Part shown: positions 1 through 12,000 of the stretch, piece after piece
Position numbering within the stretch: the first letter of the stretch is position 1
How the letters are laid out: every line of letters begins with the position of its first letter
Source of the DNA: Blastobasis lacticolella
Lineage: Eukaryota; Arthropoda; Insecta; Lepidoptera; Blastobasidae
Length of the DNA stretch: 64,000 bases
Assembly (NCBI GenBank): GCA_905147135.1
Contig: LR990046.1
Span: 13,670,501-13,734,500 of the forward strand
Reading direction: 5' to 3'
Translations under genes and position numbers: made by a program
The notes under the pieces: generated by a model
What the model was told of the DNA's origin: nothing
The model's database searches: none
What the model saw: the letters and a program-made list of their open reading frames with translations, nothing else

Positions 1-1
1 A

Positions 2-112
2 GATAGCAGACATCATTGAGGCGAGTGAAGCGCCGATCACCGATCGAGATAAAATAAATCATGTGTTAGTGGAATGCAAGAGACTGCTACAAGAATCCAT
101 GTCACCAATTTA
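2..112 (+). pseudogene. Open frame cut by window edge, possible LINE remnant
   Basis: An open frame runs from base 2 to a stop at 110-112 and ends in a peptide containing NHVLVECKRLL. This loosely resembles the His/Cys-containing C-terminal part of insect non-LTR retrotransposon ORF2 proteins (a pattern like HVLxECxR). Only 36 codons are visible, so it could also be chance. No splice signals or start are seen. Confidence 0.25.
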
Positions 113-642
113 ATGGTTACAATCACTAAACTAAATCACTAACAGTGAGTTAAAAAAGATTCACTGGCCATTTTTCAATATAATTTACACTGATTTTATA
201 TTCCAGAATCCCCAAACAATTTTGTGATAGTGCAAAATTTTTATTTCTCTAGAATATTTTACTTTATAAAAATAGCTCTCATTTCAAACTCGCATTCACA
301 TCACAAAAATCAATAGTAGATATTGATAGCTGTGAAGAACCATAATTTAATCTCGATTCAGGATCAGCTTCCTTATCTTAGCAGAAGCTTGTCGCCCAAA
401 CCACAATCACGGTGAATGTGCAACAGCTAACGTAAAAAATACCTACACTTCATCCGCATAAAAGTGATACGAATTGCACATTGTTATCATTTCAACATAT
501 ACATACTTCCGTTCATCGTATAATAATATACTGCGCCAGATATGCTATTCCGAGTAGTTTTCGTGATATTCATAAACGTTTTGTATAAACCCAAACTGAA
601 TAAAAATTATTTTGATTTGAGTCACAGCAGTGACACCAGACT

Positions 643-756
643 ACGTGAGGTCTGTTGTCAAAATAAAGCTCTGTCATTGGCTGGAATAGATTCGTCATTT
701 CACATAAGTTTCTTCTACCCAATAGTACGACAGTATTTTGACAACAGACCTTATGT
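643..756. mobile_element. Small MITE with 18-bp inverted ends
   Basis: The arm AGGTCTGTTGTCAAAATA at about 648-665 returns inverted at about 734-752. A related copy lies at 46651-46735, sharing the inner motif CTGTCATTGGCTG, and a partial copy of one end lies at 44259-44290. Three related copies in one window support a mobile family rather than a chance palindrome. No coding capacity. Confidence 0.7.
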
Positions 757-1707
757 CTCGCCAGCGCCATCTGACATCGTGAAACCCTCATTGTAATGCA
801 CGACTTCTTCTTTTGCCTGAGTGACGGCAGAAAATATTTTCTTCCCATTCCATCATTTTTTGTTCTGTTAATAAGTGCCAACTCGGCAGAGACGTCAGCT
901 GGTGTTACTCCCGGAGTAGCAACCTCGTTTACTTGGACCATACTTCCGTTCTAACATACATATTTGGTATTAATACGAAGTAAGTACAAAGTTTAAAAAT
1001 TCACACTGATATCCAGACATTTCAGTGTTGCAAGCACTGAAAACACAGCAATAGTTAAGTCACCAAACAAAATTGTCTGGATAAGCTCATTGGACTAGCC
1101 CTTTGGGTTTTAAGTCTATTATGCGATTATCTTATCCAATCTTATAATATAAAGCTATATACACACGTAATAACTAACCACAAAAAGCTTTGTCCGTTAC
1201 CGCATATTGGAAAATTCATAAAGATCTTCAACTCTGATAACCAGCTCTGATAATAAGCCAGTGTGGACGAGATGGCAGAAGTCATCATCAAGCGATATCC
1301 TAGATGGTAGCCCGAGCCTCACTCATTGGCTAGATGTTACCTCTTTAATAAGAGCTAATGGGCCCCACAACTGCACTCAATACTATACTCATGTCAATGA
1401 TCATAACATTTGCTCGTATTCCCAGTGAGCCTATTTTATGTATTTCATTTTATTTTATTTATTTGGAAGATCAACAGCTTTTCCCAGTAAGTCCCATTCC
1501 TGATGCTCCCACTGCTAGTATAACGTTTGATTGATCTCGCAAAGGGTCCACCTGGGTACGGGACGATTTGGGGCCCAAGTTTGCTAATTTTATTATCTCA
1601 CATGCTATTGATATTGAATTGACCATTACGATTGAGACGAATTGTGTATTCTGCAATTTTTTTTAAATAATAGCATGGTAATTGACTCTCAGTTAAATAG
1701 TTGATGG

Positions 1708-2317
1708 TGTTGCCCATTGATCTACTACCAACCGTAGATAAAGCACTTCATACAAAAATGCGCTTGAAATCTGTCGCCTCATTGATTATACATTTGTACG
1801 TAGCAATTTTTTAGCTAAATACGCACGCCCGAATCAAAATGTCATTACGTACAGTATCGTATTTACCAAATATCAACTTTTTTTCATACTCATAAAGCTC
1901 AAAATGGCTTTTCGCGCTGTGAATAATGCTGCGACTTCATTTCTTTTTGTGTGCAATTTGTTTTCGCTTTAACGCATGCGCATGAATGAGACAACTGACG
2001 TGATGTCTGACACTGACAATATGTTTATGATTAAAATAATTATTTTTGATGGTATTTTATGTGTAAATCGCTATATTTATGCATGAAAATATGTATAATG
2101 TGTTTATTCACGCAAAATATGAAAGCCCATCCTTTTTTCGTCGTTTAAGGCTATTGTTTCGACCATTTTTGAACGCGCACTTGGGCATGCTTACGTGTCG
2201 ACGGCTAATGACGGACTACAGGAAAGGACTGCTTGACTAGCGATTAAGCAGTCCTTCCTCGGCCCACTTTTCAAGCGTTCATGCGCTATCTACGGTTAGT
2301 AATAAATCAATGGTGTT
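1708..2317. mobile_element. MITE of about 0.6 kb, 27-bp terminal inverted repeats
   Basis: The left end at 1714-1740 and the inverted right end at 2286-2312 match over 27 bases with three mismatches; both begin CCATTGAT and end ACCGTAGATA. A short direct repeat TGTTG flanks both ends and may be the target-site duplication. Inside, near the right end, is an 11-bp perfect hairpin (2224-2234 with 2246-2256). No transposase is encoded, so it would be non-autonomous. Confidence 0.65.
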
Positions 2318-2900
2318 GTCTTATAAAATCTACCAAGAGACTGCCGGTTAAGTCCACAATCGAGTTACAAATAGGAAATAGTCGAATGGCAGTTCAGTGA
2401 AATGTCAATTGAATAAACCATCGGTCTTAAATTAGTAGCAGAATACCAAAAACGTGTCAAATTTCCACAAACTTCCTCAATCTCAATAGATTCAATTGAG
2501 CCATTGGTAAGTTAGCAGACTTAGGATCCTAGAAGTGGAACTATTTAGGAATAGAACCATTCGAGAGTGCGTGACGAGTTTGAGAATCGGACCAATTGCT
2601 ACTAGACCCTTCGAAATAATTAAAATGTTGCCGTTGCGGCGTGCCCCGGCTATCGTTCGCTGAACAGCACGGCTAGCACAATTGTGCCCGCGATATATCT
2701 CGCGCCGTGAGAGAGCCTTTAGTTTCCTTCTCTTACGAAGAGAAGATTAAATGAAAGAGATATAAATATCTTAGTCGCGCCATTTCTCGCTTGTCGTGCG
2801 CCTAACTCAAATTGAACGTAAATATCATAACTTGAGTTAGGCTATCGGGCCCCTGTACTATAGACTTGTTCTTTGCAGTTAGTCTCTTGCTAACACAGGG

Positions 2901-3094
2901 CTACTTATCGGTCAGGGCGTCTCTCGCTTCGCTCTTCTTGTCCCCAGGCCCGTAGTAGTGGCTGGCCAGGTCCATGAGTTCTCTCCGCAATGTGTAGGCG
3001 TGAGCACGAAGCTGTTGTTCCCTCGCTCGAATGCAGCGATACTGCTCCTCTCGCTCGTCGGTGTGTTGCTCAATTTGCCAGCGCAGGTATAGTT
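2901..3094 (-). CDS. MTMR9: MTMR9 coding exon 10 (C-terminal coiled coil, stop)
   Basis: Encodes a charged helix rich in Gln, Arg and Glu (for example IRAREQQLRAHAYTLRREL) and stops at TAG 2903-2901. In the family this coiled coil mediates pairing with the active partners MTMR6 and MTMR8. The exon is followed upstream in its intron by a dispersed repeat at about 3148-3380. Confidence 0.88.
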
Positions 3095-6000
3095 CTGGAA
3101 TGGGCAGTGTAAGAGTTATTGTCGTACTTATACTAATAATATTATAAACTAGTGGACAAGGCGCGACTTCGTTTGCGTGGCGTGGTACCCCTACCCTACA
3201 CCAACCCCACATTTACTCTACGCCTACCCTACACCTACTTTACCCTTCCTACCATTTTTATTGAATTATTCTATCTATTGTTGAAAACCGTATTAAAATC
3301 CGTTGCGTAGTTAAAATGATCTAAGGGTACATAGGGACAGCCGGCAGGAAACGACTTTATTTTATACTGTGTAAGGAAGTTGGACGTTTTTACTCCTTCA
3401 CGCCAAAAAGACGAGTTTTGAAGAAATAGCACATAGAATAACATATAGGAAATTTATCCCAAATTGCAGTGTGGTTCCCGCGGGAACGGGTCCCTTATGC
3501 ATAAAGCGAATTTTACGCGGACGAAGTCGCGAGCAAACGCTAGTTTTAATATAATTCTAAAACGAGTAGGTAATCGTGCAAACAAGTCGCCTGGTGGAAA
3601 GCGACCATACCCATAAGACACCTGCATCGCCCGGAGAGTCGAATATCGGCCTTCTACAAGGCTATTTATCCCAACAAACATCCAATTTCAACGTCGGATG
3701 GACGGAGAATAGTCCTTGATTCACTACGATTAAACTAGGAAGGAAGGAGAACAACAACGGTAACGTCTGCTGAGGATATGGGCCACTACCACCATCCCAA
3801 AGGTTCAAGTCAACCTCATCTGCTCGGGGTCACCGTACTGAGGCCTCTGGCGGATTGGTTTTCCTTTGACCGTTTACCGATGAAGCAGAAAAATTCCCGA
3901 TTATCGATCGCAGCGTGGGTCAACCCCCCGAGACACATCATAAGCGTCGATGGACGCAAGAGACACAGAGTCGATCAATGTGACTCAACGTGACTCAATG
4001 TAACTGAGTATGTTCATACTTAACAGTACACCGAACTTTATATTTTGATATTTTGACACTTGGAAATCTTAAGTTTCTACTAAAGCTTAGCCTAAATAGT
4101 TTAATATTCTGTCGTGTTGCCTCTATTATACCTACCTAAAATAACACGTAGCTCATTGATGCTATGAACGGCCATATGACCATCGGCGTCCAACCAAGAG
4201 CAGAGGCTGGTGTCTTGAATATAGACGCCCCTACTCTTTCTGCGGGTCTAACCAAGATGCTGATAGCTTCATAACGATTCTATTGGGATTAGTTGCAATT
4301 GTCAGCTACGTTCGGCCAGTTTAGGTACTGCGCCGATTAACCGAATCTGGCCGAACATAGCCCACCAGTTCCGATCGGCAATCGCAATAGAATCGCGACG
4401 AATCGATATCATTTTCGCTAGACCCATTGCTCATTGTCGCATACTACCGTGAACAACAGGATACCCACCTTCCCAAAGCACGTAGCTCATGGGCGCCACC
4501 GACGGCCATATGACGGTAGGCGTTGGCTCGTACAGCGGGTTGATGAAGGTAGCTAGCACATCGGGCTGGTTCACCCAAGACCAGAGACTGGTAGTCTGCG
4601 TGTACACTCCTCGCGTCTCCCGCTCCTGGTCGCTGTCGCATAAAAACGTGCCTGTGGAAGGATTTTTTTATTTTATTGAGGTATATTAGTATGAATTAGC
4701 ATAACACATGGGACTGGTGTGTGAGGTCATTGTAATTTTTTTTATTAAATAACCGGAGACAGTCATGTATTTCTATTTCATTATTATATTTATTATATTT
4801 CATTCTACATGCTTGACTACATGATAATACCGTAGATATTCACGTCAATCAGCGTCGGGGTCGTGCACGTAGAATTCTACGTGTGTAATTGACTACGTGC
4901 TTGAATATCAAACGCCAATTGAAAACGAATGTGAATACCAATGAAATGCAGACCTTATTGCTTTACGTTAAGATTTTAAATACTCCAAGATTTTAAATGC
5001 CGAGAAGCTGCGACGCAGCCGATTCCGCGAAAACGTCGCAGTCGCAACAACTAATCGCGCCAATGAAAGATTAAGACTCGCAGGTATGCCAAGCGTCAAT
5101 CTTTATAGCGGCTTGGAAGTTAGCTGCGAGCGCTATAAATACATTCCTAGATCAATTGCATGCTAAATATGCATCATTTTGCATTCTGTGCGCTGTAAAT
5201 AAATGTTACATTGTTCATATGAAGTTATTAACCACCAAAAATCACCACAATATAAAATATCCAGCAAACAATTTCACTCACAACTAACTTCCAAACCAAT
5301 CGGTGTAACTTATAATCATAAGCGTTCAGTTATAATCGATGATTTAACCGATAATATTTTAATCTACTCGTATGTTTATCTGTGACAATCTAAATGTCTG
5401 TATATATATATATATGTCGTCGCGTGAAGGAAAGGGGTGTATCAGGATCATTGTCATCAGGGTGGTGATATCAGTATTAGGTCGTATTCGTTCAGATAAA
5501 TTAAAGAAAAGGTTCACATTTACTCCACTGTATTTATTCCGTTTCATTTTCGCACATCACATATAATTTCACTAGAATTCAGAGCGGTATTACAAATGTA
5601 GGCAGTTGAGGTATTTTACTTTCTTATTTCAAAGGTGATTTTAAAATTACTTTATTTTTAAACGTAAATAACACTTTCTATTAACGAACTTCAAACGTAA
5701 ACAAACGAAATGTGGAGACAGTTTCAAGACGCGTCACTCCTCGGCGGCGGTCGCGCCAAGAATGGCCGCCACTCGGCCCGAGTCGTGCCGTCGAGACTCT
5801 GTCAGCACGCCCCACCAGAGGGCGCACTCCCACTTCCGTTTTCATCGTCATGAGTCCGTACTATTGACCACATGAGTCCATACTATTGACCGTGATCCGT
5901 CACGGCCGTCCTGCTGTACACACGTCCTCGTGTGTAATCTGAAACATGAAAACCATAGCACAGTACTATATTCGCTCGGTCACTTCTGACCACAACACAT

Positions 6001-9000
6001 CACCCAAATAAGTCTTATGAATCATGTGATTGGATCTATCACGACTGCATTAACCCACCAATTCTTCACATAAAACATACGTCCATTATCATTTATCATA
6101 CTAAACTTCTGTAGATTGAGAGATAACAACATCATCTTGTACATAAATTATTCTTTATAAGTTGCCGACATAAATTCAGCTACGACTTCAGTTCATTAGA
6201 GAGGCGTGACAAGGTATAACACCAGACTATGAACCGTATCACAATTACCACCAATGAAGAAGGTTTAATCATAGTCACCAGTGTTTTCCCCTTGACGCTC
6301 TTGTTGAGTGGGAAACAAGCCCCAATCACAGAGCTCGCGTATCGTCCCCGACGTCCATTACTGTAGGTACTTGGATTCACTACAAATATGTGACATACCT
6401 ACATCAAATTTTCAGTACTCAGCAAAAGACCCAATGTTACTTCGAGTGGGATTGAAACACTCCTTCATTAAATGCCATATGATTTTTGGTCATCCGTCAG
6501 CGCCATCCTAATTTAAAAAGAATAAGTAATGTTACCATACAGGAGAAATGACACACAGGCGACGAACCACCACACGACGGACGCCATCAGTCGGGCCGCC
6601 ACGCCATCAGGCCGCCACGCAACCAGGCCGCCACGCAACTGGACCTGCACACAAGCGAAATACCACACAGACTAGGTGCCACACAGGTTGGGTGTCACTC
6701 TGGTCAGTGCCACTCTAATCGTCAAACTATGAGTTTATTCATCATATATCCTGTGTCACGTCTACCAAAGCACGATACAGGTAAGATGTCACACACGGGT
6801 AAATTTCACAGAGGCAAAATGCCACACATAAAAATGCCACACCGGCGAAATGCCATACAGGTAGAATGCCTCACAGGCTAAATACCACACAGACTTAATG
6901 TCACACAGACTATGCCACACAGGCGGGATGCCACACAGGCGGGAGCCACACAGGCGGGAGCCACACAAGCGGGAGCCACACAAGCGGGAGCCACACAGGC
7001 GGGAACCACACAGGCGGGAGCCACACAGGCGGGAGCCACACAGGCGGGAGCCACACAGACGGGAGCCACACAGACGGGAGCCACACAGACGGGAGCCACA
7101 CAGGCGGGAGCCACACAGGCGGGAGCCACACAGGCGGGACAAATAAATAGAAGCTGTCTATAGATTCTCAGCTCGTGGTCAATCCTTCGACCGAATCTGT
7201 ACTAAGTCAGTGATAGGTAACAGTCTATCTGCTATCATAACCCGGTCAATAACGGTCTACGAGTTACACAACAAGTAATCGTCACAGATCCGAACAACTG
7301 TTTACGGTGTCATATCTACAAAAACAACAAAATAAAATAAAATAAAAATAAACATTATTTCTACTGCCCAATATCAAAACTAAATCAGAAGTTTAATAAT
7401 AAGAAGCTCTCACGTCTATTTGATACGCCAGTTATAGGTAACAATAGTCCATTTGTTGCCACACCAAAACTAAACAAGCAATAATCATCGTCATCGATTT
7501 TAACTGTTCGAACGAGTATACTCTATCTAGACTTTACGTTACGTTAAAGCTCCCATTTTGAAACCATTTAACAATGTTTGTAATAATGAAGGCATCCCAT
7601 ATCAAGCCGCCTTCTAAAAAAATTACAAAATAAAATTTGCTATCTACAGCCACAACATCCGAGACTTTCGGGGCTCTTAGCCCAATGAGTCACACACATG
7701 ACACCCGGGTCACTCCAAGTCAGCCAAATAAATCTGGATGTTTGACCTCAACAACAATTCAGGTACTTAAAAACTTGTACTGGCAGAAGGATATGAAATC
7801 TCACCATTGCTTACACTGTCTCATCTTACTGGCACAACAACAGAACTCAAAATAGTTACTTTATATTAGTAATCAAGGAAATTTCAGTACTCAAAGCTAA
7901 AAATAATTTATAAAACCGGCTATTGAACTATCACCAAAATATCTGGACTTTCTCATCATCGTTATCGTTCAACACTTTCTCACAAAGCTTAAAACAACTA
8001 CCTGCTATTAGCCACGCTCCCATAGCCTCCATCAGGCCGGTAAGCAACCATAAAACTCTCCCATAGGCTCCATTAGCCCACCATCACTGATAAAACACGA
8101 TCACCTTCATCCGATGATGCAACAAATTTTGAGAAAACAAAACGATCACATAAATCTCATAAAAACCTCGGCTCGATAGTCGTCACGTATTGGGTTAGCG
8201 TCTTAGATTGATCCGTCTAACAAAGTCTTTATCCAGGTCAAACTAAGTCACATTGACTTAGTACACATGGTTTTCGGTCGAACTAAGTCACAGGTTTATC
8301 TTTAGTTACTCAAAACATAATTCGAAATTATCTACCGTCAATCAGTTCACTTACTCGTGTTTACTTTATTTTTCGTTAAATAACTTGATACTAATATAAA
8401 ATTACGTTACTAACCAAACTACCTTTTTTTTTGTAGTATTAAAAGAAACGTATATCGGTGATCCCATTTTTACCGCGGATATCTTATCTCTCTATTCTAC
8501 AACATTGGGAAACTACGACCACAATAACAAACATTATACTGAAATATGGAAAATTTCGTTCGAATATCTCTTGTTAAATGTAAACAAACACGCTAATAAT
8601 TTTTCTCTTTTTTTTCTCTCGATACATGTTTGCACCCTCCCGCTCGCATAGAAATCGCGGAGATCGCGGGGTCGTTATTGAATTTGCACATTCGAAGCCT
8701 ATGTGAAACCTATCCTATCTCTAAGACAACATCCTAAAGTACACCAGCTAATTGTTCCACAAACTCACTGCTACGGCATCCCTGCCACACTGTTATTATC
8801 AAATATTTACTTAATCAGCAATCTGGAACGACTAATGGTGACGGGAAAAGTCGAAGGCAAGAGACCCAGAGGCCGAAGTCCGAAGAGATGGGTGGACCAA
8901 ATATCCGAACGATTCATCGAAACCGATGGAGACATGCAGTTTACCGAAGATGTCAGGATCCTCAGCAGTGAGGCAACGATCAAGAAGAAGAAGTCAGTCA

Positions 9001-12000
9001 GCAGCAGCACCACCATAACTATGCTTACGTACTCAATTTATAAAAATAATAGCACTATGCTTTCCAAGTATTTCTTATTCTTGTTTTCTGATAACTAACG
9101 TGATGTTGGTAATACGTAAAATCATAGCACACCATGTTTCAAGATGGTAAAATAATCTTAGATTAAATAACACTTTTTTTTACTATAAACACTGTTTGAC
9201 ATTGGGACGGATTTAACATAATTCTTACTATTTTTGTGGAGTGATTTTTTTTCTTAGTAACTTTCTATCAGACAGCCTACATTAATTGACATAGGTACCC
9301 ATAGGTACGCAAAAGCTAACATTTTTAAACTTAGCAGTAGTTTTTGACATTTTTACCAACAAATTGTAACACTGACGTAACTGACGTTGTTTATGTTTTG
9401 TTTACATTCTTTCTATTTGTAGTTTCACTAAAGATACAAATAAACCTGCCATTCTCTCTACTAAGGGTATCAATAGTGTTTCTGTCAGAATACTTTTCTT
9501 AATTGTCAAAGTAAATAACTCCTAAAATCCGCTAGGGAGCCTCTTCAGCACAGGTTTTTACAAAATAATAATTATGTATAGGACTCACCAGATAGAGAGG
9601 AACTGTTAATATCACATCATTTCTCAGTCATGTACACTCGCAGATTGTCTACCATCGTCGTCCCATGTTGAAACAATCACGTTGAGGCTACCAGTCCAGC
9701 GTTGCATTCCAATGTTGTTCTCGTAGGTGAAGCGAACCGTTGTGCACCATTGTTATGCAATAGAAGAAAATAATTGTATTAGTAAAACAAAAATAAAAAA
9801 AATAATATACACCGTTTTTAATTGTTTGATTTTATTTAATCTGCAGAAATCTAAGCAATTAATTTACTTGTGGTGTCAAACCACACTGCTAAATGAATCT
9901 AAATGTAAGTGTTTACTTTAAAGTCATTGAATAAACTTTAGCTGGCTAATTTAGAACTACGCAAATTATTTAACTAACACAATTTTATATTTAAAAAGGA
10001 AAATATTTTACATGAGTATTCTAAATTAAATTTAACAAAAACAAAGAAGCCATACCAAAGTGCCGTCCATAGTAAGTTTCACTCGATTTTTAATAATGTT
10101 GTCGATATCCCAGTGGTGCTCTCGAAGGCCCGGGGTCTGCCTTGACCATGACCCATTTGGTACAGATGTTCTGCTGTTTACTTTATGAATCCCCCAATCT
10201 TTCGGACGAAGTCTTTGTCTTATATCTCGGGGACTCTTGGCTGCGCTTTGAACATGTTAAATCATTTTACATTTTAATGTAGGCAACTCAACTGGATCGA
10301 GTTTTCACCTTTCTTTTATTATTACGCTTTCACGTAGCGTATCTGCATTTTCTTTGTTGCTTTTCATCATACCATCTCTTGGGCGTTGCGTTCGTCATCA
10401 CCGCTTCTGATGTCGTCGCGTGAAGGAAAGGGGTGTATCAGGATCATTGTCATCAGGGTGGTGATATCAGTATTAGGTCGTATTCGTTCAGATAAATTAA
10501 AGAAAAGGTTCACATTTACTCCACTGTATTTATTCCGTTTCATTTTCGCACATCACATATAATTTCACTAGAATTCAGAGCGGTATTACAAATGTAGGCA
10601 GTTGAGGTATTTTACTTTCTTATTTCAAAGGTGATTTTAAAATTACTTTATTTTTAAACGTAAATAACACTTTCTATTAACGAACTTCAAACGTAAACAA
10701 ACGAAATGTGGAGACAGTTTCAAGACGCGTCACTCCTCGGCGGCGGTCGCGCCAAGAATGGCCGCCACTCGGCCCGAGTCGTGCCGTCGAGACTCTGTCA
10801 GCACGCCCCACCAGAGGGCGCACTCCCACTTCCGTTTTCATCGTCATGAGTCCGTACTATTGACCACATGAGTCCATACTATTGACCGTGATCCGTCATA
10901 TATATACATATATATATATGTCGTCGCGTGAAGGAAAGGGGTGTATCAGGATCACTGTCATCAGGGTGGTGATATCAGTATTAGGTCGTATTCGTCCAGA
11001 TAAATTAAAGAAAAGGTTCACATTTACTCCACTGTATTTATTCCATTTCATTTTTGCACATCACTTATAATTTCACTAGAATTCAGAGCAGTATTACAAA
11101 TGTAGGCAGTTGAGGTAATTTACTTTCTTATTTCAAAGGTGATTTTAAAATTACTTTATTTTTAAACGTAAATAACACTTTCTATTAACGAACTTCAAAC
11201 GTAAACAAACGAAATGTGGAGACAGTTTCAAGACGCGTCACTCCTCGGCGGCGGTCGCGCCAAGAATGGCCGCCACTCGGCCCGAGTCGTGCCGTCGAGA
11301 CTCTGTCAGCACGCCCCACCAGAGGGCGCACTCCCACTTCCGTTTTCATCGTCATGAGTCCGTACTATTGACCACATGAGTCCATACTATTGACCGTGAT
11401 CCGTCACGGCCGTCCTGCTGTACACACGTCCTCGTGTGTAATCTGAAACATGAAAACCATAGTACAGTACTATATTCGCTCGGTCACTTCTGACCACAAC
11501 ACATCACCCAAATAAGTCTTATGAATCATGTGATTGGATCTATCACGACTGCATTAACCCACCAATTCTTCACATAAAACAAACTTCTGTAGATTGAGAG
11601 ATAACAACATCACCTTGTACATAAATTATTCTTTATAAGTTGCCGACATAAATTCAGCTACGACTTCAGTTCATTAGAGAGGCGTGACAAGGTATAACAC
11701 CAGACTATGAACCGTATCACAATAACCACCAATGAAGAAGGTTTAATCATCGTCACCAGTGTTTTCCCCTTGATGCTCTTGTTGAGTGGGAAACAAGCCC
11801 CAATCACAGAGCTCGCGTATCGTCCCCGACGTCCATTACTGTAGGTACTTAGATTCACTACAAATATATGACATACCTACATCAAATTTTCAGTACTCAG
11901 CAAAAGACCCAATGTTACTTCGAGTGGGATTGAAACACTCCTTTATTAAATGCCATATGATTTTTGGTCATCCGTCAGCGCCATCCTAATTTAAAAAGAA

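Larger units (their letters stand above)
113..2900. other. Gene-free flank downstream of MTMR9
   Basis: No coding exon is supported here. The stretch holds two MITE-like elements (about 643-756 and 1708-2317), and a short imperfect hairpin at 2803-2841 made of two inverted copies of an 8-9-base CTAACTCAA-type arm. The MTMR9 3' UTR must end in this interval, but no single polyadenylation signal stands out on the minus strand. Confidence 0.6.
5415..10898. mobile_element. LTR element 1, non-autonomous (LARD-like), 5.48 kb
   Basis: Bounded by two 488-bp direct repeats (5415-5902 and 10411-10898) that begin TG and end CA and look identical. TA-rich target sequence abuts both outer ends, so the target duplication is TATA-like. 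The 4.5-kb interior has no gag, protease, integrase or full reverse transcriptase frame; it carries a tandem repeat (6545-7140), a LINE-derived C-terminal frame (8703-9098) and a SINE tail (about 10080-10260). I see no convincing primer-binding site or polypurine tract in either orientation, so the strand is undecided; two AATAAA motifs in the minus-strand LTR weakly favour minus. A second, diverged copy follows at 10919. Confidence 0.85.

Noticed and set aside
6915..7140. Array that looks at first like a CRISPR
   Set aside because: Units are 15 bp and directly joined, with no spacers, in a eukaryotic mobile element.
6789..7163. Several long overlapping open frames on both strands with peptides such as repeated CGSRL or ATQAG
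   Set aside because: They are caused by a 15-bp tandem repeat, which keeps all frames open. No start context or conservation is visible.
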